Part shown: piece by piece, positions 11,791 through 23,075 of the stretch
How the letters are laid out: every line of letters begins with the position of its first letter
Position numbering within the stretch: the first letter of the stretch is position 1
Assembly (NCBI RefSeq): GCF_000972845.2
Contig: NC_040016.1
Location: 7,088,701-7,152,700 of the forward strand
Length of the DNA stretch: 64,000 nt
Reading direction: 5' to 3'
From: Larimichthys crocea
Taxonomy: Eukaryota; Chordata; Actinopteri; Sciaenidae
Program-made: the position numbers and the translations under genes
Notes under the pieces: generated by a model
What the model was told of the DNA's origin: nothing
Database searches by the model: none
What the model saw: only the letters and a program-made list of their open reading frames with translations

Positions 11791-14700
11791 CTGAAAGAGA
11801 GAGAAAAGGCAGGAGATAAAGCATATAGCCAGAGGAGTAGAATTCAAGATATGACATAATTTGAAATGTGTTTTTACCTTTGACAACAAGCTTAGTCGAA
11901 CACTCCACTCTACCCAGAGAGTTCTCTGCAATGACTGTGTAATCCCCGCTGTCCTTGGGCCCAACTTTGAGTATCACCATGGAGCAGACCCCACATGTAT
12001 TAGTGATGTAGTAGTTAGTGTTGGTGTTGAGGCTGATGTTATTTCTGTACCAGGTAACATGGGGTCTGGGGTTTCCTGTCACTGCACAACTCATGTAGCA
12101 CTCATAACTCTCTGGACTGTTGTGTGTTTTCAGTGGAACAGAAAATGTGGGAGGCGTCTCAAAGCTGCAGTCCTTGGAGGCAGGAAAGTTCAGAGAAAAT
12201 GTTTCTGAAAGGATGCAAGAAAAAAAAGAGATCAGTCAAAAGGTTGTTATACATAATGATGAATTATTTCCTTGATCCTTGAAAAAACAGCCATCACAGG
12301 TGATATATTTAAATTCTTTGATTTGTCAAACCAGCATCCTCATTTTCAGAAGTTGATTAAACTGAAATGATTAAACTACATAAGGACTGCAACTAAACAA
12401 TTATTGTTACTGTTGACTAATGCATTGATTTTCTTTTATTCATTTTGTCTAGTCGATGAAAACTGAAAACAGGGTTTCCAATCAGAAGTTTTAAGAACCC
12501 AAAGTGACATCTTCACAGGTCTATTGTTGTCTTTTCCCTGACTGAGAGTCCAAAAGCAAATAATTTTCATATTTAAAAAAAGGCTAAATCAGAAAATTTT
12601 TAACATTTTTGTTTCAAAATGGCTGCCAAAATTTAATTCTCAATTGTTCAACTAATTGAATTATGGACTAATCGTTTCAGCTCTATATAACACTATTTTA
12701 AATCTCTTTTGTTCAACCTGCCTTTTTTTCTCCTCACTTCCCAGGTTGGTGACTCAGAGGCTTTGGAAAGACCCATGTCATTTTTGGCATAGACCCGGAA
12801 CTGATACTGCCTTCCAGGCATTATGTTGATGGCAGTGAACTTGTTATTGAAGACGCGGTCTGCCACAGTTTGCCAACTACGCTTAACAGAATCACGCTTG
12901 GTGATCGTGTAGTGCAGCCTGTCATCTTTCTTCTCATCTGGAGATGGAGTCCAGGAGACCGTCACTGTTCCTGACACGTTCTCATCCAACTCCACAGGGC
13001 CTGGAGGCTTGGGGTCATCTACAGAACAGGTAGGAAATGATTATTAGTGTTAACGTGATGTTTAATATTACGCAGATGATAATGATGCCTTCACACCAAA
13101 TATGTACCTGTGATTCTTATTTCAACACTAGAGGTCTCCTGACCAACAATGTTCTTGACAATAATTGTGTAGATCCCAGTGTCATGGCGCTCTGATGAGG
13201 GGATCATTAGCTGCGATGATGTGTCTGAGTTGCTCACTGTCACATGCTTAGGTACAGCATGACCGTCTTTGAGCCATTTAATAGATGGTATTGGGGAGGC
13301 CTGTTAACAGGAAGAGATACAAACATCTCTAATAACACTTTAGACAGGGCATTAAATAAAATGCTGCTTTTTGTGTGAATATTGTACTGAACCTGGAAGT
13401 TGAAATTGATTCGAGTAGAGTTACCAGCTTTCATGACCATGAAGTTCTTTATTTTTTTGTCAGTGAATTGAGGTCTCACTGTGACAACATGGGAAGAGTG
13501 TTAGACAAGTCATTGAGAAAAACAGTTTAAATGGAGGTTAAAAAACTTCTGACTGCAGACACTTGACATTTCCACTTACTCACCTGGAGGAGGCATTGCA
13601 ATGATGTAGTTGTCCAACTCTTGAGGTTCACCGTCTCCACCCTCATTGGTGGCTACAACTCTTACCCAGTACATGGCCATAGACTTCAGACCCATAATAG
13701 TGTAGGAATTCATGATGATAGCACTGGAGTTACAGCGTCCCCATTCTGGGTTTTCTGCTGGTCTGAGCTCCACAAAGTATCCTTTAGCCTCGTCTTGAAC
13801 TCCCTCCTCCTCAATGGGTTTGGACCAGCCCAGTGATAAGGTGCTGTAAGTGGAGTCTGTAACCTTCAGGTCAATAACTTTACCAGGTGGCTCTGAAAAT
13901 AAACGTAGTAGGAAATAAGAAATAGGGATATAAGCAATTAACCATTAAGATTATAAGAATATAGGTTTTATTGGCCTGTTACTCACTCTTTGGATCTCTT
14001 GCAATCACAAACTCAGAAGGTGTACTTGGCTCTCCAGCTCCAGAAATGTTGATAGCTGATACACGGAACTCATACTCAATGCCTTCAACAACATCTTTCA
14101 CTGCGTACTTCTTCTCTGTTGGCATTTCAAACAGTATAGTTAGGACGATAAAATAGTAAAAGAAAAGCACATTTCAATTCAACCTGTTATGAAATATGTT
14201 AAATTTTAAACATGGTCTTACCTTTGATGGGCTGATCTGGAGGGTGCACAAAGCTCCACAGATTACTTCCGTTCTTGCGTTTCTCCACATTGTATCCCAA
14301 AATGTTGGTTCCTCCAGTATTACTGGGTGCAGACCAAGCGAGATTGATGCAGTCTTTGAAAGCACTTACAATTTTTGGTGTCGAAGGAGGTCCAGGGTAT
14401 GCTGAAATGAATGAAGAAAAAAAAATGTATATATACTGTTTCCACTGTCACAAATACATTTTGTTGTGCTTGTAAGAAGGCTTACCCTTTGTCCCTGCCT
14501 GAATGTCATCGGTCTCCATCATTTCACTGATGTCGTGATCAGTTTCCGCCCTGATGTGGTAGCAGTATTTTCTGCCATGATCCACATCACTGTCTCTGTA
14601 TTTAGGCTCTGGTCCAATCTTGCCGAGTTTCTTCCAGCTGTTTCGGCCAATTTGTTGGCGCTCCATGATGTAGTCTTTGACAGGGCAGCCTCCATTGTCT

Positions 14701-17700
14701 TTAGGAGGCCTCCATTTGAACTCAATGCATGCTGAAGAACTTTCAATAATATCCACAGGGCCAAGGGGTGGTGTTGGTTTGTCTATAGTAAGACAAAAGA
14801 ATAAAGAACAACCACATTCATATCTATGTGTTATATTATGTCTATAACTTTCATAAAGGCTATACATGTCTTAACATGTAGCATACACACCTAATACAAC
14901 AAGCTCTGTGATGGCCTCAGTTGTTCCGCATTCATTTTTAATTTTAATCTTAATTTCTCCACTGATTTTGCGTTTGCACTTGGTAAGCACCAGGCGGCTG
15001 TGTGTGGAGGACCTCTCAATCTTGATATTGCTGTCCTCCAACAGCTCTTCACCCTCATTGTACCACTGGATCTTCATGGGTTCCCGACCAACAAAGGATA
15101 CCTTGAAGGCTGCATCTTTCCCACTTTTGATTGTAGTAGGTTTTATAAACTCTGCGAGGTCGTCAGCATCAATTCTTGGAGGATCTTGGGAAAAACACAT
15201 TTTGTGTGAATTATTTTTGAGCTGAAAAGATTATTGTTTTACACATTACACTGCCAGTTTGTTTTGTAGCTTAATTTGATTCTGAGTACAGTACCTGCAA
15301 CCTTTAGTACAGCTTCTGTTTTACGGCCATCGGCTTCGCATCGGTACTTTCCGGTGTCTTCTTCTTTGCAGTTTTTGATAATCAGTTTTCGATAGGTTCC
15401 ATCTTTAACAATACAGATATCATCTGTAGCTGTTATCTGAAATGCACACATAGAAAACACTTAAAACTTGGAAGGTTAACAGTGAAAGCTGTTACTCAAT
15501 CAACTCATATGTTTCTCACCTCTTTCCCTTCTTTGTACCAGACTCCATCACATTCCTCACTGCTCAGCCTGCAGACCAGCTCTGCATCAGTACCAATAAT
15601 GGCGGTTACATCTGATAGTCCACTGGTGAAGTATACTCCCGGGTCTAAAGTAAATACAACCTTACTGTTAACTGGGAACAGAAATTTATGAACAACAGAG
15701 CATTAATTTAATTATGTTCTGATGTATCTTACCAATGACTGTCTCAGGGACTAGTGGGCCTGCTCTCACTCTCTTTTTTGTCCCTTGAACAGGCACCTGT
15801 TCTTCAGTTTCACCATCTTGTGCAGGAGCCTCTCCCTCCTTTGCTTCTCCCTTTTCCTTGGATTTGGCTGATGTAGGTTCACCTGTTTCAGACACCACTT
15901 CCCCTTCTACATCTTCCTGCTCTTCATCTTCTTCATCCTCATCCACGGTTCCATCTGCATCTGCACCTTCTCCTCCTTCTGCCTTTGTCTTTGTCCCTTT
16001 CTTTGCCTTTGCTTTAACCTTCTCCTTCTCCTTCATCTTTGCTATAGCTTTAGCTTTGGCTTCGGCTTTGGCTTCGGCTTTGGCTTTGGCTCTGTCTTCT
16101 GCCTCAGCTTTTGCTTTAGCTTCAGCTTCTGCTTTTTCAGCTGCTGCGGCCGCTGCAGCTATTTCTGCCTCTGCCTTTGCCTTTGCAATCAACTCTTCTC
16201 TCTCTTGCTGTACCTTAGCATTTTGCTCCTGAGCAATCCTCAACAGTTCCGCTCCACCACCACCTGCTCTGGTTGTCTTGCGAGCTTTCTTCTTTCCTTT
16301 TGTGTTTGGATCATTGTCAACTAATTAAAAAAAAAAAAAAATACATCTTTCAATGACTCAATATGTTTAAAGCTTTACATTTTTTACATTTGATAAACTT
16401 GTGCTGACTAATTTAAAATATACATACAATTAAACATATGTGAACAGTACCTTCCACTATAAGCCAGGCACTGCAGGACGCCATTCCAGCCACAGCTGCA
16501 TAAATTCCTTTGTCCAATGGCATACAGTCCTTCACCACCAGTGAGTGAATCAGCATGTCCTCTGACACAAGGATGTCAAATTTGTCCCCTTGCTCCAGTA
16601 CAGTATTCTTTCCCTTCCAAGTTATCTTTTTCATGGGTTGTGAGATGACACACTCAAACACAGCGTCCTCTCTTTCCTCTGCTTTCACGTCTTCAATCTT
16701 GACCAAGAATTCTATAGGGGGAACTAAAGGAAGCATAAAATTATAGCATAACATGATCTCTTGTATTTCTTGTCACAGGACAAATCTTTTCAACCATTTT
16801 TTGGCATTGTGCACATGTTACAGTGAAAATGTTTAGATAATTTGTTTGGCGCATCGTCTTACGCTTTAAGTCAGTCGAGAAGATCTTTACACCGTCAACC
16901 TCCACTTGGTATAATCCTGCATCCTCTGGGTCAACACCATTGATGCTAAACACAAACTTCTTTCCCACTTGCTTCAGTCCATGTTTTACTTCCGTGTCAA
17001 CATCAAAAGGAATCATAACTCCATCCTGTTAAAATGTAAGCAGTCATAAATGTTTGAGCAACATGTAGCGTGCATGCGAATGGGTCTGTGTTACAGATTA
17101 TGTAGTATGACCTTCAGTACATTTGTTTAATTTACTCACCAATGAGAAAATATTCAAAATGAAATTTCTCACCTTAAATAAGAAAATTTTGCTGCTTGGA
17201 TCTTTCAATGACATTTCCAGTTCAAACTCTGCATCACCATCATCCCTCAGTTCAATGGGCTTCAGGTTGCAAAGTCTTTCAACAACCTGTAGTAATTGGA
17301 ATTATAAAATAAGAAGTTTGACACTGAACATGTTTGCATTTCTGGCATTACAGCATTCATTCATCCTATTGTAGATGTTAGGTTGTGTAGGTGTATATAT
17401 TTTCAGATGAAGCTGTAACATACCCTTTCTTGTTCTTGCTCCCTTTCTATTTTCCTCTCACTTAGTTTCTTGAGCATCCCACGGAAATCAGTGACACCAT
17501 ACTCAGCACAGATGGACTCGTAATCTTTCTTGTCTGCACTCATCAACCGTTCCCAAAAGTCTTCATCAATTTCTTTTTTCTTTTCTTCTTTTGGCTCAAG
17601 GTCTACCCTACAAAAAGAAAGAAAGAGAAAAATAAACAACAACAACAAAAAAAAAACATAAAAACATTATTAAACATTTTAAGGTATTAATCATACATGC

Positions 17701-17706
17701 CAAGTA

Positions 17707-17738
<32 letters not shown>

Positions 17739-18839
17739 GAGATCCATTTATGTGATACATACCTATTTTTTAAGGCCTTTTTGAAGTCCTCAGGAACCTC
17801 TCGGATAGCTACAATAAAACCAGCAGTACAATTACAATTTTTATTCAATGAATGCTTGATATCATCACTATAGATTAAACATAGATTGTGTACCTGTTCT
17901 TGATTGTTGCATGGCTTTGCCTTTTTTAAAACCAACTAAAATGGGAGAAATGAGAGTGAAGTGAGACAGATTTATAGTAATTAATCTTGATAATTAGATT
18001 CAATTTATTGTATATAAAAATAAGTAACTGACCCTCAATGACATTAAGCACAGCAGTTACAACCGCTTTTCCATATTCATTTCTGGCAAAACACTTGTAG
18101 GTGTCAGCTTCATCCCCTGTTACGTCAGGGATCTATCAATCAAGGCAATGATTATCAGTATTTTTGCAAAACCATTATTCCAATTTTGCTTTATTAATCT
18201 TTTAGTTTTCTTTAAGTTTTGTTGTTTAGTTAGAAATTATAATTATGATACGTATTTCTTATGACACATGGTCAGTGATCTTACCTGTAGCTGGTATTCA
18301 CCAGAACTTTTATCGAAGACTATTTTGCACCTTTCTTCATCAATTTCTCCATTATTTCTCACCCAGGTCACAGTTGGTTCTGGTTTTCCAGTAATTACTG
18401 CTCTGAAGATAACATTTTTTCCTACAGAAATGGCAAAAGGAATGTATCTTTTAAGTTATTATCTAAAAAAATGACTCAATCAAATCATGCAATTAGAGCT
18501 AGTATTTTACCTTACCTTCTTGAATAGTTACAGCGATGGGTTTTCGAGTGAAATCTGGTGTGGACATTCCTTCAGGTAGTTGTTCAACATACTGGGTTAT
18601 CATAACTCCAGGGACCTTTGACCTCTTTTTAATTTTCACTGTTACCGAATGAGATAAATTGCATTATTTACAAAAGTTGCCAAGATTTGACAGGGTTCAT
18701 ACAATTTTTAAGTTCATATTATACCTCAGAAAATACTCTACAGTATACATTTAGTTTTAATCTAGTATTCAAGCTCTGGTTACTTACCCTGCCCTGGAGC
18801 AGTTGGCTCCTCATCCTTTGCTTTCCGTATTTTAAACAT
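11786..18839 (-). CDS. igfn1: Copy B: igfn1-like muscle Ig/Fn3 protein, complete, 23 coding exons
   Basis: Middle copy of the tandem cluster, compact at 7 kb. The joined exons give about 1,401 residues. Ig 1 lies at about residues 58-137, the helical module at 167-228, Ig 2 at 228-320, Ig 3 at 321-411 and the Lys/Ala/Glu-rich segment at 412-607. Then come Ig (608-696), Ig (697-794), Fn3 (795-893), Fn3 (894-996), Fn3 (997-1099), Ig (1100-1192), Fn3 (1193-1291) and Ig (1292-1400). It lacks the two acidic exons (12 and 13) of copy A. Phases join exactly only if the intron after exon 21 uses a GC donor. The start has an acceptor 12 bases upstream, so a non-coding first exon must lie in 18,851-22,497 or further. 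Function is inferred from IGFN1: a sarcomere-associated scaffold in muscle. Copy A ends 3.7 kb upstream. Confidence 0.92.
11878..12204 (-). CDS. igfn1: Copy B exon 22: C-terminal Ig 7
   Basis: Exon of 327 bp, phase 1 to 1: ETFSLNFPASKDCSFETPPT, MSCAVTGNPRPHVTWYRNNI, VGPKDSGDYTVIAENSLGRV, ending TKLVVK. The intron before it (12,205-12,721) shows nothing recognisable. Confidence 0.93.
12722..13018 (-). CDS. igfn1: Copy B exon 21: Fn3 4, with GC donor
   Basis: Exon of 297 bp, phase 1 to 1: DDPKPPGPVELDENVSGTVT, VSWTPSPDEKKDDRLHYTIT, YQFRVYAKNDMGLSKASESP. It ends RRKKG at AAAG|gcaggt, a GC-type donor. The nearest GT, four bases further, would give phase 2 and break the frame into exon 22. Confidence 0.92.
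13108..13300 (-). CDS. igfn1: Copy B exon 20: Ig 6, second part
   Basis: Exon of 193 bp, phase 0 to 1: ASPIPSIKWLKDGHAVPKHV, LMIPSSERHDTGIYTIIVKN, ending SSVEIRIT. Confidence 0.93.
13393..13478 (-). CDS. igfn1: Copy B exon 19: Ig 6, first part
   Basis: Exon of 86 bp, phase 1 to 0: VRPQFTDKKIKNFMVMKAGN then STRINFNFQ. Donor gttcag, acceptor gtcacag. Confidence 0.92.
13584..13892 (-). CDS. igfn1: Copy B exon 18: Fn3 3
   Basis: Exon of 309 bp, phase 1 to 1: PPGKVIDLKVTDSTYSTLSL, YFVELRPAENPEWGRCNSSA, MYWVRVVATNEGGDGEPQEL, ending AMPPPG. Confidence 0.94.
13987..14115 (-). CDS. igfn1: Copy B exon 17: Fn3 2, second half
   Basis: Exon of 129 bp, phase 1 to 1: EKKYAVKDVVEGIEYEFRVS, AINISGAGEPSTPSEFVIAR. 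Acceptor ccaacag, donor gtgag. Confidence 0.92.
14222..14401 (-). CDS. igfn1: Copy B exon 16: Fn3 2, first half
   Basis: Exon of 180 bp, phase 1 to 1: AYPGPPSTPKIVSAFKDCIN, LAWSAPSNTGGTNILGYNVE, SNLWSFVHPPDQPIKG. Donor gtaaga. Confidence 0.93.
14486..14782 (-). CDS. igfn1: Copy B exon 15: Fn3 1
   Basis: Exon of 297 bp, phase 1 to 1: DKPTPPLGPVDIIESSSACI, EFKWRPPKDNGGCPVKDYIM, ERQQIGRNSWKKLGKIGPEP. Confidence 0.94.
14891..15184 (-). CDS. igfn1: Copy B exon 14: Ig 5
   Basis: Exon of 294 bp, phase 1 to 1: DPPRIDADDLAEFIKP, FVGREPMKIQWYNEGEELLE, TTEAITELVVLG. Donor gtgtgt. Confidence 0.94.
15295..15436 (-). CDS. igfn1: Copy B exon 13: Ig 4, second half
   Basis: Exon of 142 bp, phase 0 to 1: ICIVKDGTYRKLIIKNCKEE, DTGKYRCEADGRKTEAVLKV. 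It keeps the Ig F-strand Cys that copy A has lost. Confidence 0.93.
15520..15644 (-). CDS. igfn1: Copy B exon 12: Ig 4, first half
   Basis: Exon of 125 bp, phase 1 to 0: DPGVYFTSGLSDVTAIIGTD, ELVCRLSSEECDGVWYKEGK. Equivalent to copy A exon 14. Confidence 0.92.
15733..16320 (-). CDS. igfn1: Copy B exon 11: Lys/Ala/Glu-rich low-complexity segment
   Basis: Exon of 588 bp (196 codons), phase 1 to 1. It starts DNDPNTKGKKKARKTT, then a long AKAEAEAKAKAE-type helix of alternating charge, an acidic tract (DEDEEDEEQEDVEGE), and ends KKRVRAGPLVPETVIG. It is a probable single-helix or disordered spacer between the N-terminal Ig domains and the C-terminal array. It has no Gly/Ala block, unlike copy A. 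Confidence 0.9.
16451..16723 (-). CDS. igfn1: Copy B exon 10: Ig 3
   Basis: Exon of 273 bp, phase 1 to 1: PPIEFLVKIEDVKAEEREDA, VFECVISQPMKKITWKGKN, LDKGIYAAVAGMASCSAWLI. Confidence 0.94.
16863..17025 (-). CDS. igfn1: Copy B exon 9: Ig 2, second part
   Basis: Exon of 163 bp, phase 0 to 1: DGVMIPFDVDTEVKHGLKQV, GKKFVFSINGVDPEDAGLYQ, ending STDLK. The donor follows C (AAGC|gtaag), so the junction codon becomes Leu. Confidence 0.93.
17173..17286 (-). CDS. igfn1: Copy B exon 8: Ig 2, first part
   Basis: Exon of 114 bp, phase 0 to 0: VVERLCNLKPIELRDDGDAE then FELEMSLKDPSSKIFLFK. Donor gtgag. Confidence 0.93.
17424..17607 (-). CDS. igfn1: Copy B exon 7: IGFN1 helical module
   Basis: Exon of 184 bp, phase 2 to 0: VDLEPKEEKKKEIDEDFWER, MSADKKDYESICAEYGVTDF, RGMLKKLSERKIEREQEQER. 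The same length as copy A exon 7. Confidence 0.94.
17763..17808 (-). CDS. igfn1: Copy B exon 6: linker
   Basis: Exon of 46 bp, phase 1 to 2: AIREVPEDFKKALKNR. Acceptor ttgtag, donor gtatg. In copy C this sequence is joined directly to exon 5. An AAC-repeat microsatellite sits in the next intron. Confidence 0.85.
17894..17935 (-). CDS. igfn1: Copy B exon 5: linker
   Basis: Exon of 42 bp, phase 1 to 1: VGFKKGKAMQQSRTG. Acceptor ttttag, donor gtacac. It is homologous to the first half of copy C exon 5. Confidence 0.85.
18033..18132 (-). CDS. igfn1: Copy B exon 4: Ig 1, second half
   Basis: Exon of 100 bp, phase 0 to 1: IPDVTGDEADTYKCFARNEY then VVTAVLNVIEG. The donor gtcagt is slightly unusual but canonical GT. 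Confidence 0.92.
18285..18421 (-). CDS. igfn1: Copy B exon 3: Ig 1, first half
   Basis: Exon of 137 bp, phase 1 to 0: NVIFRAVITGKPEPTVTWVR and NNGEIDEERCKIV, ending GEYQLQ before gtaag. Confidence 0.92.
18516..18638 (-). CDS. igfn1: Copy B exon 2
   Basis: Exon of 123 bp, phase 1 to 1: KKRSKVPGVMITQYVEQLPE then GMSTPDFTRKPIAVTIQEG. Acceptor aacag, donor gtaagg. Confidence 0.92.
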
Positions 18840-18850
18840 CTTGAGAGAGA
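18788..18850 (-). CDS. igfn1: Copy B exon 1: start exon
   Basis: The ATG is at 18,839-18,837 with 52 coding bases (MFKIRKAKDEEPTAPGQ), phase 1, donor gtaag. A gctgtag acceptor follows at 18,851, so 18,840-18,850 is 5' UTR. The EPTA-x-GQ end is shared with copy A. Confidence 0.83.
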
Positions 18851-21800
18851 CTACAGCTTCTCTGTTCATGTAAAAAATATTATGACACATTTTTTAAAGC
18901 ACTTAATATTTAAGAGGAAATCATTGTTTACTTAAATACCATCACAAATAAATGTAAACTTATGCTTGGATTGTATAATAGGATAATTTTTTCTCATGTT
19001 AATGCCAAACATATCCTAGATGTCTGCAGCTGTTAGCATGGCTTGACCACTGTTAGTAACCATGAGAATCCCCATCTGTCTGACACGCAGTTAATCTCTT
19101 CCAGATGGTCTGAATCTGCAACTTATCATGATTTTAACTAGTGGGAGTTAGGGCAGCATGCCTACTTTTACAACAAGATGTTGATGCGTTTTTTGAGTAA
19201 AGCCTGGAGAAACAGTAAAGATACAAAGGGACACAATTTATTCCTCCCTACAATTACGAAAAGTCGGCTGAATAATGTTATGGCTTATGTTGCATTGTGG
19301 GATGTCTGTTTTTAACAAACTGTGAGATCTGTATAGCAAATGGTGTTAGGACACCTGAGTTGGTAACTCTATCTGTGCTATAAATGAAAGAATTCCTGTG
19401 ACCACAAAATACTTAACATTCCCCTTGAAGATTCCTGCTGATCAGAGTAATTTTGCCGACAGTAGGTCACATACCCCATAAAGTGATCTGTCATAACTCA
19501 GGAACTGGCACAAGTGTCTGATGGCAAATGTAATATAGCATTCAGGTTGGGTTGCTTTTTTTTGCTACCTCTGAATTATCTGGAGGTAATAGCTGGTGAT
19601 AGATACAATAGAAAAAAAGTACCACCACATACAAATGTTGGGTGGTTAAAATAACCACCTTTTTTTTTTTCTATGGTTGCGTCATGAAATGAAACTTCTG
19701 AAAACGTATGCTAAAGTTTGTAATTAGTTTGGTTCCAGACTTCATAGCCAATATTGAGGAAAAGCTTCAGTTATGGCATGTCAAAATAGTGTATGTGACA
19801 AATCCAATAATCTCAGAAGCATTCGTCTTTTTATATTATTTTTCTAAGTATATTATATAATTATATTTCCATATTTTTTAAAAGTCTTTTCAGTATATTT
19901 TTTGGATTAAATATATTTAAATATTGTCTCTTTATATATGTGATTTAAATGTCGTGTTTATCTTATCTTGAATGCTCAACTAATGTTAGCATTCTGTCGT
20001 CACCGTGCTTCTGTTCATCTTAATCTTTTATTTTTATGATCTAATTAGTCTAATGTACAGAGCCTTTTGTTTCAGAATTAAGTTTGACAGCCACTTTAAC
20101 TATTAATATTAATTTTAAGCAAAATAAATTATGCCGAATTCTGTTAGTTGATTAAGTACCTGCATATTAAGCAGTTTTGCACACTTGCGCTGCTATATTT
20201 GTCTGAGGATGAAAATAGCTGCACCCAGGGTGTTAAGAGTGAAGTGATACACGGATAACTTGTCAGATATATGTCCTGTCAGGTTATGCCTCAGAGCTGA
20301 AATTTAGTTTTAAATTTTACTTTTACTTTGGCGTGTTATTGTGATGAACTATTAAAAAAAGCTTGGTTACTCACTGTAACTATAGACACTGTGCAGGAGG
20401 AAAGTGTCAGACAGATCTAAAATGACTGTTAATATAATTTGACTATCATCACCAGTACTCCCTATATTAAACATTAGTGTGATATTATCATTATCATTAT
20501 TATGTCCTATTTGTATTATTTCAACTGTGGCAATTCTGTTTGTCTAAAAAACATATATCATGAACAACATTCAACATTCCAGCTTATATTCACTCTTCAT
20601 CACATTAAACTTAAGAGATACTACAGTCATAAATTGCTGTCAACATTTCATTAAGAATTTTGGCTGCATAATTAGTGAGATCTCATTACCGTTTGTACCT
20701 CTGGTTAATATACGGCAACTAGTGTCACATTAGCATAAAGCATATATATATATATTTGCAAACAGTAGCTTACATAATTAATAAGATTTTAAAATGATAT
20801 CCAACCATGTTACCTAATAAATATAAATGTACTTACTATTTTTTAAGTAAACTGCTCTTCTTTGTGTGTGTCGCCAGCCAGGTTCCAGTTGAATCTTGAC
20901 TGTGGACTTTTGAGAGGCAATAAAGCCTTTCAGAGACACGAAGAGCAACCCAACCTTACTGCTTTTTCACTGTGCTGTTTAGGGATAGGTTTACTGGCAT
21001 GCTCTTTGGCCCTAAAATGCTATAGGTTCTTGAAAAGGGGACACCAAAGGAAATGCACCAGTGCTTCCTAATCCCTCCCTCAAAACTGGAGTTTCGCCTT
21101 CACCACTGCAGCAGTTTGCTTTTGGCCGCTCTTATTAAAAGGTCTCACAAGTACTGAGTGACATACGAGGGTCATGGGTTTATCTGCCATTATCTTAATT
21201 GTACATGTAGACTGGCTGAAGTTCATCCCAACATTTAACGAGAGGTAAGAGTCAATTAAATTTAGATTCTTTTTTTTTCTTTTGATTTTAGAAATGTTTA
21301 TAAAATGTGTTTAGAAATTAATGAACCATAATTTAATTCTGAGAGCTTATCCCAAAAATGAGACAATTTGCATGAATGTTCTTATTTACTCTCACACTGC
21401 TCTGAGTGTAAGACACAGAAAGCAAACAAAGCAAACCTCATTCTAATACTAATGAGCCTCAATTATTTGTTACTGTCTCATCAGACTGAAAGAGAACAGA
21501 AATAAGCTCCATAGTCACATTTATTTTAGCATTGTAATATGCACTTATCTTTGAAACTGAGAGGTGTCATCCTGCACTGGTCACTCATGTTTTAGCTCTG
21601 GGTGTAACTGTTCACCACTGACTCTAAACTTGGACAAAAATCTGACCCCACAGAAATGCTCAGAGGTAATTCAAGAAGACTGAACATAAATTATTCACAT
21701 AAACCTTCATGGAGGTGAACAAGTGAATGAATTTTGATACTTGTTTGCCATGGCAAGCCTTGACCCAGGGTGACAATATATACCCAAGTCTAACCCCATA

Positions 21801-22497
21801 CATATATACATTTATATAAATTTTGTGTTGGCTGTTTTGGTACATGCAGGCTGGATTTAAAAGTCCCACATCACAACTGCAGTATGAAATATTTATTTAC
21901 ACCAAAGCCAAACATATTTTCAAATGTAGAACAGACTGTAACAGTCAGTATCATATCAATTTTTCATGTCAGTATTTTTTCTCATTTTAGTTTCTATTGA
22001 GGCGACATCTATAATTCACAATTTCTGAAAAACAAACACGATACACTTGAACAAAAACCTGCATCTAAGAGTTAATTGAAAGCCACAAGCAAATAATTCC
22101 ATAAACTTAAAATAGAACTTTAACAATCAATAAATCACTGCTACAGTGCCATGTGCTGTAAATATTTTATATGTTTAACAGGCATATTATTACAGTTAAA
22201 ATATGCAAGATTACACACATACATTAGTATTTGAAGCTTCAGTTTTATTGAGATTGCACATTTGAAATCAAAAGAAACAAAAACAAGTTTGGGGCTTTTA
22301 TGTCAGCAATATGTGCATGCCTAACACCTTATTGTGACTTTAACTTTGAATAAATGCTTAGCTAATCATTATGATCATAGGCAACGTTAACTAGTATTTC
22401 TACATTTTACAGGGGTTGCTTAACTCTAAAGATGCAGTATGTAAATTTCCAAGGACCTCTGCTATGATTTTCTAAGCAATTTTTATATCTTCTGTGT
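18851..22497. other. Interval between copies A and B
   Basis: 3.6 kb that must hold the copy A 3' UTR and probably the copy B promoter and non-coding first exon. Segment 20,860-21,160 is less AT-rich than its surroundings and is the likeliest promoter stretch, but I found no motif that settles it. No coding exon seen. Confidence 0.45.
22244..22249 (-). terminator. Possible poly(A) signal of copy A
   Basis: AATAAA on the minus strand about 250 bases beyond the copy A stop codon. It is the nearest canonical hexamer I see. Further hexamers occur downstream (for example at 21,892-21,897), so the true site is uncertain. Confidence 0.35.
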
Positions 22498-22502
22498 TTA
22501 TT
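22498..22502 (-). CDS. igfn1: Copy A exon 25: one codon plus stop
   Basis: After a ttttcag acceptor the exon supplies two bases that complete a Glu codon, then TAA. The rest of the exon is 3' UTR. Copy B ends the same way (Asp, then TAG), which supports this unusual terminal exon. Confidence 0.75.
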
Positions 22503-23042
22503 CTGAAAAGAAAGGGGGAAAAAAAGACAAAAGTGGTTATTATTTTCAGATTTAAAAAAGAACATTATAATGTGCATAACATAAATACAGGTACACTCTA
22601 GCTTATCATTTACCTCTGACTGCCACTTTCGTGGTGCACTCTGCCCTCCCCATTGAGTTTTCTGCAACAATCTTGAACTCCCCGGTGTCTTTAGGTCCAA
22701 CCCTCAATATGAGCAGAGAACACACTCCACAGGTGTTGGATATTAAGTAATTAGTGTTGGTATTCAGGCTAATATTGTCGCAGTACCATGTCACATGAGG
22801 TGTTGGGTCACCTTTTACAGCACAGCTCATGTAACACTCATACCCTTGAGGAGCAGTGTGCATTTTCAATGGGAGAATGAACTTGGGAGGACACTGGAAA
22901 TTACAGCCCTTTTGTTCTGGCATGTTCAAAATGAACTTTTCTGGAAGAAAGCACATATTACATTGAGTTAGTAATCATCATAATCATCTAACAGTAGAAC
23001 ATTGGCCTGATGGTGGCGCTACAGGTACAGTATGATTTGAAT

Positions 23043-23075
<33 letters not shown>

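Noticed and set aside
15858..16232. Plus-strand open frame rich in Ser, Ala and Phe
   Set aside because: Antisense shadow of the Lys/Ala/Glu exon 11 of copy B.
17640..17740. AAC-rich tract as a possible regulatory element
   Set aside because: A simple trinucleotide microsatellite inside a small intron.
20860..21160. Short plus-strand frame (69 codons) in the copy A-B interval
   Set aside because: No homology and no splice context. The region is better explained as possible regulatory or untranslated sequence of copy B.
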